The notes beneath the pieces are model-generated. The model did not search any database and was not told the DNA's origin. It saw nothing but the letters and a program-made list of their open reading frames with translations. Shown piece by piece: positions 13,047-19,257 of a stretch of 19,257 nucleotides of DNA. Within the stretch, counting starts at the first letter, position 1; every line of letters begins with the position of its first letter. The position numbers were made by a program, and so were the translations under genes. Source of the DNA: a bacterium UBP2_UBA4780 (lineage in GTDB: Bacteria; Edwardsbacteria; AC1; EtOH8); contig DHHE01000190.1 of NCBI GenBank assembly GCA_002403115.1, positions 1 to 19,257 of the forward strand, written 5' to 3'.

Positions 13047-15151
13047 TAGATCGCCAGCTTCTCCTTGAGCACTTTCAAATCTTCCTTGGTATAGCCCAGC
13101 GAGCCGAGTATCTCCTCCTGGTGCTGGCCCAGCGTCGGCGGCGGGGCGTCGATGCTGCCGGGCGTGGCCGAGAACTTGGCCGACAGGTTGAACAGCTTGA
13201 GCTCGCCCAGGTCGGGATCTTTTATCGACTCGATGGTCTTGCGGTACTTGACCTGCTCGGCGTTGAGCGCTTTCTCCAAACTATAGATGTCGCCCGAGGG
13301 GACGCCCTTGGCGTTGAGCACCTCCACCCAGTGCTCGGTTGTGTCGGTCTTGAGCTTCTCTTCTAGCAAAGGCGTAAGGAGTTTACGGTTCTTCTTGCGG
13401 GTGTCGCGCTCCTGGAACCGCGGGTCGGTCAACAGCTCCGGCACGCCCAGCACGTTGGCCAGGTCCTCCCACTGCTTCTGCTGGTTGGCCGCGATGTTGA
13501 TGTAGCCGTCCTTGGTGACGAAGGTGCCCGAGGGCGCGGCGGTGAAGTTGTCGTTGCCCATGACCACCGGCTGCTGCCCGCCGATCAACAGATTCGCCGC
13601 CACCCAGCCCATCAGCGGCATGATCGAGTCCAATAACGCGATGTCGATGAACTGGCCCTCGCCGGTCTTCTGGCGGTAGTAGAGGGCGGCCATGACGGCG
13701 AAGGCCGCGTTGAGGCCGCCGACGGTGTCGCACACCGGAAAGCCGGCTCTTAAAGGATGCAGGCGCTCGTCGCCGTTGACGTCCATCTCGCCGGACAGCC
13801 CCTGGATGATCTGGTCGTAAGCCGGCTTGAAGGCGTCGGGCCCGGCCTGACCGAAGCCCGAGATGGCGCAGTAGATCACTTTCGGATTGATCTTCTTTAT
13901 CTCGTTGTACGAGAATCCCAGCCGGTCCATGACCCCGGGCCGGAAGTTCTCCACCACCACGTCGGCGGTCTTCAGCAGCTTGCGGAAGATCTCCTTGGCT
14001 TCCTCGGCCTTCATATTGAGGGTGATGGACTTCTTGTTGGCGTTCTGGGCCAGGAAGGAGGTTCCCATCAGCTTCTGGTTCAGGGCCGGCACCGCGCCCA
14101 GCTTGCGGGCCAGGTCGCCGCCCTCCGGGTTCTCGATCTTGATGACCTCGGCGCCCAGCAGCGCCAGGTGCATGGTGGAGAAGGGGCCGGACAGGACGTT
14201 GGTCATGTCCAGCACGCGTATTCCCTGCAGCATCTTCTTGGCCTTCGGTTTGATTAACGGTCCCGATTTAAGGATGGAACCCGACAGGTCGCGTCCCAGG
14301 AAGGACTGCACCTCCTGCGCGATCCCAAGCAGCCTGAACAAGTCGACGTCGGTGCGCCGGCCCTGGCGCTGCAGCACGTGGACGAAGTCCTCGGTGGCGA
14401 TGTTGCCGGCCGCCACCTTGGTGAAGGGGCAGCCGCCCAGCCCGCCGAAGGCGGTCTCGATGTACGTCACCCCGGCCTGCATGGCGGCGAAGATGTTGGC
14501 GAGCCCTAAGCCGTAGGTGTTGTGGAAGTGACAGGCCAGCTCGACCGTGGGATCGAGCTTTTTGATCGCGCCGAATAACCGGATGACCTGCTGCGGGTCG
14601 GCATGGCCGGCGGTGTCGGCCAGGCTGATGTTGCGGATGCCGGCGTCCAGGTATTTCTTCACCATCGCCAGCACCCGCTCCTCGGGGATCGGCCCGTCGA
14701 AGCCGCAGCCGAAGGCCGACTGCACCGAGGCCTGAACCGTCTTGCCGGCGCCCTTGGCCTTCCCGGCCATCGACAGGATCTGGCCCATGGCCTTGTCCGG
14801 GCTCATGCCGGTGTTCTTCTGGCTGTGGGTCTCGGAGGCAGAGACGCCCATGCAGAACATCTCCACGCCGCAGGCCATCCCGCGCTCGAAACCCTTTTCG
14901 TTCAGCACCAATCCCGACAAAACGGTCCTGGGATTCGCCTTGCCGGCCTTGGCGTAGTGGGCGAAGAGGTCGTCGGTGTCGGCCATCTGCGGCACCTTCT
15001 CCTTGTGGACGAAGGAGCCGACCTGGACGATGTCGACGCCGGCATCCATCAGGGCGTCGATCCATTTGATCTTCTGGTCGGTGGGGACGGTCTTGCGCTC
15101 GATCTGGAAGCCGTCGCGCAGGCCCACGTCGTGGATTATGATGTCGGGCAT
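13046..15151 (-). CDS. Fusion: HMG-CoA-lyase-like aldolase + family III CoA-transferase
   Basis: A 701-residue protein joins two complete enzymes. Residues 1 to about 300 are an HMG-CoA-lyase-like TIM barrel: GLRDGFQ with R12 and D13, metal ligands H208 and H210 in CHFHN, and the active-loop C241 in GLGGCPF followed by GNIATED. The linker PKAKK leads to M307, where a full CaiB/BaiF-type CoA-transferase begins (MLQGIRVLDMTNVLSGPFST). Its catalytic Asp is D475 in VCDTVGG, position 169 of that domain, the same number as in formyl-CoA transferase. The pair should load CoA onto a hydroxy acid and cleave (or form) a carbon-carbon bond to an acyl-CoA plus a keto acid. There is no Shine-Dalgarno sequence before the ATG. 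The dehydrogenase gene lies upstream and hicA overlaps its stop. Confidence 0.9.
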   Translation of the reverse strand: MPDIIIHDVGLRDGFQIERKTVPTDQKIKWIDALMDAGVDIVQVGSFVHKEKVPQMADTDDLFAHYAKAGKANPRTVLSGLVLNEKGFERGMACGVEMFCMGVSASETHSQKNTGMSPDKAMGQILSMAGKAKGAGKTVQASVQSAFGCGFDGPIPEERVLAMVKKYLDAGIRNISLADTAGHADPQQVIRLFGAIKKLDPTVELACHFHNTYGLGLANIFAAMQAGVTYIETAFGGLGGCPFTKVAAGNIATEDFVHVLQRQGRRTDVDLFRLLGIAQEVQSFLGRDLSGSILKSGPLIKPKAKKMLQGIRVLDMTNVLSGPFSTMHLALLGAEVIKIENPEGGDLARKLGAVPALNQKLMGTSFLAQNANKKSITLNMKAEEAKEIFRKLLKTADVVVENFRPGVMDRLGFSYNEIKKINPKVIYCAISGFGQAGPDAFKPAYDQIIQGLSGEMDVNGDERLHPLRAGFPVCDTVGGLNAAFAVMAALYYRQKTGEGQFIDIALLDSIMPLMGWVAANLLIGGQQPVVMGNDNFTAAPSGTFVTKDGYINIAANQQKQWEDLANVLGVPELLTDPRFQERDTRKKNRKLLTPLLEEKLKTDTTEHWVEVLNAKGVPSGDIYSLEKALNAEQVKYRKTIESIKDPDLGELKLFNLSAKFSATPGSIDAPPPTLGQHQEEILGSLGYTKEDLKVLKEKLAI

Positions 15152-15185
15152 GTTTGGTTTTGCTTGGTTTTACTTTTCTGCTGAA

Positions 15186-15267
15186 TGTCATTCCCGCGAA
15201 GGCGGGAATCCAGCACTAAAGATTTCTAGCAAATTTCTTCTGGATTCCCGTTTTCACGGGAATGACA
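15186..15267. repeat. Large inverted repeat with internal hairpins (ATTCCCG/CGGGAAT type)
   Basis: Two 28-base arms, 15186-15213 and 15240-15267, are inverted: TGTCATTCCCG...CGGGAATCCAG and CTGGATTCCCG...CGGGAATGACA. Each arm is itself a hairpin. Only the six bases between each ATTCCCG and CGGGAAT differ. The whole unit sits in the 125-base gap between the dehydrogenase and the fusion gene. Repeats with ATTCCCG...CGGGAAT arms are common in many bacteria. Confidence 0.85.
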
Positions 15268-15276
15268 AGAGAATGT

Positions 15277-16395
15277 TTACAGCCTCTTCGCTACCGCCTC
15301 GCCCATCTCCAGGGTCTTGGCCTCGCCGCCCATGTCGTAGGTGCGGACCTTGCCATCGGCGATGACCGCGGCCACGGCCTTCTCGATCTTGTCGCCCATG
15401 GCCTTCTCGCCCAGCCAGTCAAGCATCATCTTGGCCGCCAGGATGGTGGCGATGGGGTTGGTCTTGTACATGCCGGCGTACTTGGGGGCCGAGCCGTGAG
15501 TGGGCTCGAACACCGCCAGCTTGTCGCCGATGTTGCCCGAGCAGCCGAAGCCCAGCCCGCCCACCATCTGGGCGCAGAGGTCGGAGACGATGTCGCCGAA
15601 CATGTTGGTGGCCACCAGCACCGAGTAGTTCTTGGGGTTCTTCAGCAGCCACATGCAGATGGCGTCGATGTTGGCGTCATCCATCTGGATGCCCGGGTAG
15701 TCCTTGGCCACCTCCTTGCCGATGTCCAGGAACAGGCCCTCGGTGGCGCGCACCACGTTGGCCTTGTGGATGACGGTGACCTTGGGGTAGTCGAACTTCT
15801 TGGCGTGCTCGAAGGCCGCGCGGATGATCCGCTCCGAGCCCTTGCGGGTGTTTATCTTGCAGGTGATGGCGTACTGGTCCAGGGCCACGTCCTTGAAGGC
15901 GGCGAAGCCCTTGGCGTTCTTCAGCAGGCAGTCGCGGACCTCCTGCGGCACCGGGTTGAACTCCACGCCGGCGTAGAGGTCCTCGGTGTTCTCCCGGAAC
16001 ACCACCAGGTCGATCCCCTCCTTGTAATTTATGGGGTTGCCCGGGTAGGCCTTGCACGGCCGCAGACAAATGTAGAGGTCGAACAGCTGGCGCATCCGCA
16101 CGATGGGCGAGCGGTAGACCATGCCCTTGCCCTGCAGCGATGCGTCGAGCTCCTTCTCGGCGGCCTTGACCGGCTTGGAGGTGATGGCGCCGAACATGGC
16201 GGCGTTGACCTTGCCGAGCAGGTCGATGGTGCGCTGCGGAAAGGCCTCGCCCTCCTTGCACCAGAATTCCCAGCCGATGTCGCCGTGGATGTACTCGGCG
16301 TCGAACTTGAGCGCGTCCAGCACGATCTTGGCGGCTTCCATCACCTCGATGCCGATGCCGTCGCCGGGCAGCCAGGCGATCTTGTACTTGGCCAT
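15277..16395 (-). CDS. Isocitrate/isopropylmalate/homoisocitrate dehydrogenase family, NADP-type
   Basis: A 372-residue beta-decarboxylating dehydrogenase that oxidises a 2-hydroxy acid with a carboxylate on the next carbon and releases CO2. Family blocks: WLPGDGIGIEVMEAA at the start, FRENTEDLYAGVE with the catalytic Tyr, VIHKANV with the catalytic Lys, DDANIDAI and FGDIVSDL with metal-binding Asp, and EPTHGSAPKYAG. K305-Y306 match the pair that selects NADP in E. coli isocitrate dehydrogenase; NAD-type isopropylmalate enzymes usually have Asp there. The substrate region reads SPIVRMRQLFDLYICLRPCK; SPIV is also seen in homoisocitrate dehydrogenases. So leuB is not a safe name. AAAGGAG (16402-16408) precedes the ATG. 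It heads the metabolic operon behind the promoter at 16423-16452. Confidence 0.88.
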   Translation of the reverse strand: MAKYKIAWLPGDGIGIEVMEAAKIVLDALKFDAEYIHGDIGWEFWCKEGEAFPQRTIDLLGKVNAAMFGAITSKPVKAAEKELDASLQGKGMVYRSPIVRMRQLFDLYICLRPCKAYPGNPINYKEGIDLVVFRENTEDLYAGVEFNPVPQEVRDCLLKNAKGFAAFKDVALDQYAITCKINTRKGSERIIRAAFEHAKKFDYPKVTVIHKANVVRATEGLFLDIGKEVAKDYPGIQMDDANIDAICMWLLKNPKNYSVLVATNMFGDIVSDLCAQMVGGLGFGCSGNIGDKLAVFEPTHGSAPKYAGMYKTNPIATILAAKMMLDWLGEKAMGDKIEKAVAAVIADGKVRTYDMGGEAKTLEMGEAVAKRL

Positions 16396-16422
16396 GGGGT
16401 GCTCCTTTGCGTTTGTGTTGTT

Positions 16423-16452
16423 ATTTTACTGCAATTGTTTCCATTAAGTCAA
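16423..16452 (-). promoter_or_regulatory. Promoter of the dehydrogenase-fusion operon
   Basis: On the minus strand TTGACT (16452-16447) and TAAAAT (16428-16423) are 18 bases apart. The -35 box overlaps the arsR stop codon. Transcription would begin near 16416, leaving about 20 bases before the dehydrogenase ATG, enough for its AAAGGAG site. The operon can thus be made apart from arsR. Confidence 0.6.
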
Positions 16453-16823
16453 GCATTCGCCCGGCGGCGCCGGCGGCCGGCCCTTTCGCCCAGGCTCCTC
16501 CGGTCCACTTTCCGCATCCGGCAGTGGTCGCTGCTCACCAGGCTGTCCTGGTTGGCCCAGCGGCCGATGTGGCGGAGCAGGACCGGCACGTATCCGCTAT
16601 CCGCCGCCCGGGGCAGGCGGTAGGTCACCCACAGGGCGTCCCGCCGGTCCTCCACCAGGCCGGCCTCGCGGAGCTGCCGCAGGTGGCGGGAGACGCCGGG
16701 CTGGGAGATGCCCAGCACCGCGGTCAGCTCCCCGACGCTCATGGGCTTGTCCTGGAGCATCTTGAGGATGCGGATGCGGTTGGTGTCCCCCAGGGCCTTG
16801 AAGACCTTGACCAGGTTCCTCAT
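16449..16823 (-). CDS. ArsR-family winged-helix repressor
   Basis: A 124-residue DNA-binding protein. Residues 1-85 hold the ArsR fold: LVKVFKALGDTNRIRILKML, then the recognition helix region VGELTAVLGISQPGVSRHLR, QLREAGLVEDRR and the wing LWVTYRL. The helix where metal-sensing members carry ELCVC reads ELTAVLG without cysteine, so thiol metal sensing through that site is unlikely. The tail after residue 85 is unusual and ends in a very basic stretch (RAGRRRRRANA). No clear Shine-Dalgarno sequence precedes the ATG. A palindrome close upstream is a fitting operator, so it probably represses itself; whether it also controls the dehydrogenase operon 53 bases downstream is an inference from position. 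Confidence 0.88.
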   Translation of the reverse strand: MRNLVKVFKALGDTNRIRILKMLQDKPMSVGELTAVLGISQPGVSRHLRQLREAGLVEDRRDALWVTYRLPRAADSGYVPVLLRHIGRWANQDSLVSSDHCRMRKVDRRSLGERAGRRRRRANA

Positions 16824-16835
16824 GCTTTTCGTTTA

Positions 16836-16853
16836 TATAACGATATTGTTATA
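16836..16853. promoter_or_regulatory. Palindromic operator, likely for the ArsR-type repressor
   Basis: TATAACGATATTGTTATA is an 18-base palindrome with one mismatched pair, 12 bases before the arsR start. A second ATTGTTAT (16854-16861) repeats its right half, so two proteins could bind side by side. It lies in an AT-rich patch between arsR and the divergent TPR gene and matches the ATA/TAT-rich half-site style of ArsR operators. Confidence 0.6.
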
Positions 16854-16929
16854 TTGTTATCACCAATGATAGCACGGCGGCCGGAGCCCTGTCAAGCGAA
16901 ATCGTACGGGGCCCGGACGGCCGATTCCC

Positions 16930-16959
16930 TTGCGCCGGGGCCGGGATTTGTGATATCAT
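16930..16959 (+). promoter_or_regulatory. Possible promoter of the TPR/PuuD pair
   Basis: TTGCGC (16930-16935), 18 bases, then TATCAT (16954-16959) with a TGn extension (TGATATCAT). Transcription would begin near 16966. The -35 box is poor, so the extended -10 would have to carry it. Confidence 0.4.
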
Positions 16960-17000
16960 AGGGAACGGCCGGCGTGAGAAACCCGGCGGTAGCGGGAACT

Positions 17001-18440
17001 ATGAGCGGGGACCGAAACGAAGGGCTGAAAAGGCTGAAGGACGACCCCCGGGCGGCCGAGCTGATCGACAACTTCGAGCGGGCGGCCGCCGGGGAGGAGC
17101 GCCTGGAGGCCGGTTACCTTCTGGCCGAGCACCTGGCCTCGTCCGGGCGGAACGACCAGGCCCGGCAGGCGCTGGAGATCGCCAGGGAGTACGCCAAGAC
17201 CGAAAGACAGCAGGCGGCCTTCCTGCGCCGCGAGGCCGAACTGCTCTTCAGGGAGAGCCGGTTCGAGGAGGCGGCCCAGACGCTGGAGCGGGCCATCGTC
17301 ATGCTGGGCGGAACGCCGGAGCCCATGGAGCTTTTCCGGACCTACCGGCTGCAGGCCATGGTCTACTTCCGCCAGGGATACCTGGAGCGGGCCAGGAGCT
17401 TCGGAGACGGGGCCCAGGCCATCCTCAGCACCGTCCGGGAGGGTCCCGGCCGGGAGGAAACCGAGCTGGCCTGGGCCGAGCTCCATCACCTGACGGCCCT
17501 GCTGGACGGGGCCTCGGGCAACCACGACGGGGCGGTGCTCCATTACGACCGGGAGATAGACATCCTGGAGGGGCTGGGCCGGAACGACCGGCTGGGCTCG
17601 GTCTACAACAACATCAGCGGGCTGTTGAAGACAAGGGGCAACCTGGCCCGGGCCCTGGAGTACCAGCTCAGGTCGTACCAGCTGGCCTCGCAGGGCGGCG
17701 ACCTGCTGTCGGTGGCCATCTCCTGCAACAACCTGGGGGAGATTTACCACGGGCTGGGGGACCTCGGACACTCGCTTGAATACTATAAGAAATACCTGGA
17801 GCTTAACAAACGGATCTCCAACCGGGTGGGCGACGCCTTCGGCCTGGCCGGACTGGGGAGGATCTCCATGGCCCAGGGGGACCTGGCCGGAGCCGAGGGG
17901 CATTTCCGGGAAGCGCTCGACGTTGCCCGGGAGGTCAAGAGCCTGGGGAGGGAGGCCAGCCTGCTGGCGGAGCTCTGCGATCTCCTCTGCCGCCAGCGCA
18001 GGCACCAGGAGGCCGGCAATGCCCTGGACAGGGCCGTGGCCATCTGCCTGGAGACGCAGGCCTTCAGCACCCAGCGCCATCAGCTGCTGGAAGCCAGGAT
18101 CAAGCTGTCCCAGGCCGCCAATGCCGCCGACCGCGAGCGCTCCAGGCTTCTGGCCCAGGCCAGGACGATGGTCGAGGGCGCCCTGGCCGGACCCATCGCG
18201 ATAGAGGACGAGGAGCCCGTGACCGAGAGGGACCTGGAAAGGGAGGCCAGGCTTCTCCTGGCCGAGATATCGAGGATCGAGGGCAGGGACGACCGGGCCA
18301 GGGAGGAGGCGGGCCGGGCCTGGGCCATCGTCGAGAAGACGCTGGAGATGCTGCCGGACAAGTACCGGCCGCAGTACCTGGGAAAACCGGAGATACGCGC
18401 GGTCGAAGCGCTCCGGAAACAGCTGGAGGGGAGCAATTGA
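17001..18440 (+). CDS. TPR-repeat protein
   Basis: A 479-residue, probably cytoplasmic helical-repeat protein with no signal peptide, membrane segment or catalytic domain. From about residue 30 to 400 it consists of tandem tetratricopeptide units, clearest in the middle: GSVYNNISGLLKTRGNLARALEY, SVAISCNNLGEIYHGLGDLGHSLEYYKKYL and AFGLAGLGRISMAQGDLAGAEGHFREAL. The roughly 40-residue spacing is like that of LGN/Rapsyn-type TPRs, which bind peptides or partner proteins. GTG 16974 in the same frame would add nine residues; ATG 17001 is preferred because GTG would start only about eight bases after the predicted transcript start, and GGGA precedes the ATG. Its stop overlaps the start of the hydrolase gene, suggesting coupled production. 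Confidence 0.82.
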   Translation: MSGDRNEGLKRLKDDPRAAELIDNFERAAAGEERLEAGYLLAEHLASSGRNDQARQALEIAREYAKTERQQAAFLRREAELLFRESRFEEAAQTLERAIVMLGGTPEPMELFRTYRLQAMVYFRQGYLERARSFGDGAQAILSTVREGPGREETELAWAELHHLTALLDGASGNHDGAVLHYDREIDILEGLGRNDRLGSVYNNISGLLKTRGNLARALEYQLRSYQLASQGGDLLSVAISCNNLGEIYHGLGDLGHSLEYYKKYLELNKRISNRVGDAFGLAGLGRISMAQGDLAGAEGHFREALDVAREVKSLGREASLLAELCDLLCRQRRHQEAGNALDRAVAICLETQAFSTQRHQLLEARIKLSQAANAADRERSRLLAQARTMVEGALAGPIAIEDEEPVTERDLEREARLLLAEISRIEGRDDRAREEAGRAWAIVEKTLEMLPDKYRPQYLGKPEIRAVEALRKQLEGSN

Positions 18441-19165
18441 GCAAACAGCCGGTGATAGGAATGACGGCCCTGAGGAGCCCCGACCTGGAGTCCTTCCACC
18501 ACATCCTGACAGGCCCCTACCTCCGGGCAATCTCGGAGGCCGGCGGCTACCCCATAGTCCTGCCGGCCATTCCCGAGAAATGCGGCCAGGCCCTGGACCT
18601 GGTGTCCGGCCTGCTGCTCATCGGCGGGGGTGACATCGAGGCCAGGCATATCGGGAAGACGAACCACCCCCGGGCGAAATTCTTCAACCCGCTGCGCGAC
18701 GACTTCGAGCTGGCCGTCATCAGGGAAGCCCGGAGAAGGAGGATGCCGATGTTCGGCATCTGCCGGGGGCACCAACTGATCAACGTGGCGCTGGGCGGAG
18801 GGCTGTACCAGGACATCGCGGACGAGCAGGGCTCCAAGTTCGAGCACTACCGCGAGGACCTGCCCAACGAACCGGTGCACTCGGTGGCCGTGGCGCCCGA
18901 TTCCTGCCTGGCCTCGATCATGGGGACGACCCAGGTCTCGGTCAACAGCGTCCACCACCAGGCGGTTAAGGAACCCGCCCCGGAGCTGCGGGCCTCGGCC
19001 TGGGCCCCGGACGGGGTGATAGAGGGAATCGAAGCCTGCACGCAGGAGGCCGGCTTCATCCTGGGGGTGCAGTGGCACCCGGAGCGGCTGGTGGAGAAAA
19101 TGCCGGAGCACCGGACGCTGTTCCAGCGGTTCGTAAATGCGGCCGGGGCCTACAAGAACAGGTAA
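18437..19165 (+). CDS. PuuD-type gamma-glutamyl hydrolase (class I glutamine amidotransferase-like)
   Basis: A 242-residue peptidase C26 family enzyme. Members such as PuuD cut the gamma-glutamyl bond of gamma-glutamyl-GABA in putrescine breakdown. The Cys-His-Glu triad is complete: C109 in FGICRGHQ, H214 and E216 in QWHPE. Other family marks are the N-terminal VIGMTALRS, GLLLIGGGDIEARHIG, INVALGGGLYQDI and NSVHHQAV. The start is a TTG that overlaps the stop of the TPR gene (TTGA), with GGAGGGG just before it; no ATG fits. No other polyamine genes (puuA, puuB, puuC) are in the window, so the true gamma-glutamyl substrate is open. It may be a simple housekeeping amidase; its link with the TPR protein is unexplained. 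Confidence 0.9.
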   Translation: MSKQPVIGMTALRSPDLESFHHILTGPYLRAISEAGGYPIVLPAIPEKCGQALDLVSGLLLIGGGDIEARHIGKTNHPRAKFFNPLRDDFELAVIREARRRRMPMFGICRGHQLINVALGGGLYQDIADEQGSKFEHYREDLPNEPVHSVAVAPDSCLASIMGTTQVSVNSVHHQAVKEPAPELRASAWAPDGVIEGIEACTQEAGFILGVQWHPERLVEKMPEHRTLFQRFVNAAGAYKNR

Positions 19166-19169
19166 CTTA

Positions 19170-19216
19170 ACCGCAGAGAACGCAGAGTATAAGCATATCT
19201 TTGCGGCCTCCGCGGT
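19170..19216. repeat. Inverted repeat of the CCGCAGAG...CTCTGCGG type
   Basis: ACCGCAGAGAACGCAGAG (19170-19187) and CTTTGCGGCCTCCGCGGT (19199-19216) are inverted arms matching at 14 of 18 positions around an 11-base centre. It begins four bases after the hydrolase stop codon, where it could act as a transcript end. A half copy is at 9522-9540. The last 41 bases of the window hold nothing I can identify. Confidence 0.7.
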
Positions 19217-19257
19217 AAAACTGGGGTAGTTAGCTTGAGCCAGTCCCGCATCCGAAA

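Noticed and set aside
15262..16623. Plus-strand open frame opposite the dehydrogenase and arsR
   Set aside because: It spans two well-supported genes and the promoter between them and shows no domain.

Overview
The window is a GC-rich, densely coded piece of chromosome with no rRNA, tRNA, CRISPR array or phage module that I can see. The gene set points to an uncultivated Gram-negative bacterium, perhaps of a candidate phylum: an EnvC-like division protein, a CHASE2 adenylate cyclase, a GAF/HD-GYP protein, ScpA, a RAYT-type transposase relic and many small palindromic intergenic repeats. I cannot place it more closely from sequence alone.

Left part (1-9584). The start of an exported protein runs leftward off the window. 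It diverges from a SAM methyltransferase, followed by an SLC13/ArsB-type anion permease. Behind a promoter and a hairpin-rich leader comes a two-gene signalling operon joined by a TAATG stop/start overlap: a GAF-GAF-HD-GYP protein (predicted cyclic-dinucleotide phosphodiesterase) and a CHASE2-three-helix-class III adenylate cyclase with a TPR-like tail. Then come a RAYT transposase pseudogene with two frameshifts, scpA (no scpB beside it), and an EnvC-like protein whose LytM domain has lost catalytic residues. A hairpin terminator closes this part and serves the convergent operon.

Middle part (9602-16853), all on the minus strand. Read in transcription order: an ArsR-type repressor with a palindromic operator in front of it; an NADP-type isocitrate/isopropylmalate/homoisocitrate dehydrogenase relative; a fusion of an HMG-CoA-lyase-like aldolase with a family III CoA-transferase; a HicA/HicB toxin-antitoxin pair; a leftover C-terminal CoA-transferase fragment carrying an in-frame palindromic insertion; a repeat nest; an AT-rich GNAT acetyltransferase; and a LeuC/LeuD-type hydro-lyase pair. 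Without the apparent insertions, the metabolic genes form a coherent set: CoA transfer onto a tertiary hydroxy acid, reversible aldol cleavage, hydroxyl isomerisation, and oxidative decarboxylation. This resembles 2-oxoacid chain elongation (citrate, citramalate or homocitrate type), but the thioester would be conserved instead of hydrolysed. It is the best candidate in the window for an undescribed system; the substrate is unknown.

Right part (16930-19257). A TPR-repeat protein and a PuuD-type gamma-glutamyl hydrolase form an overlapping pair, followed by a dispersed inverted repeat that also has a half copy at 9522-9540.
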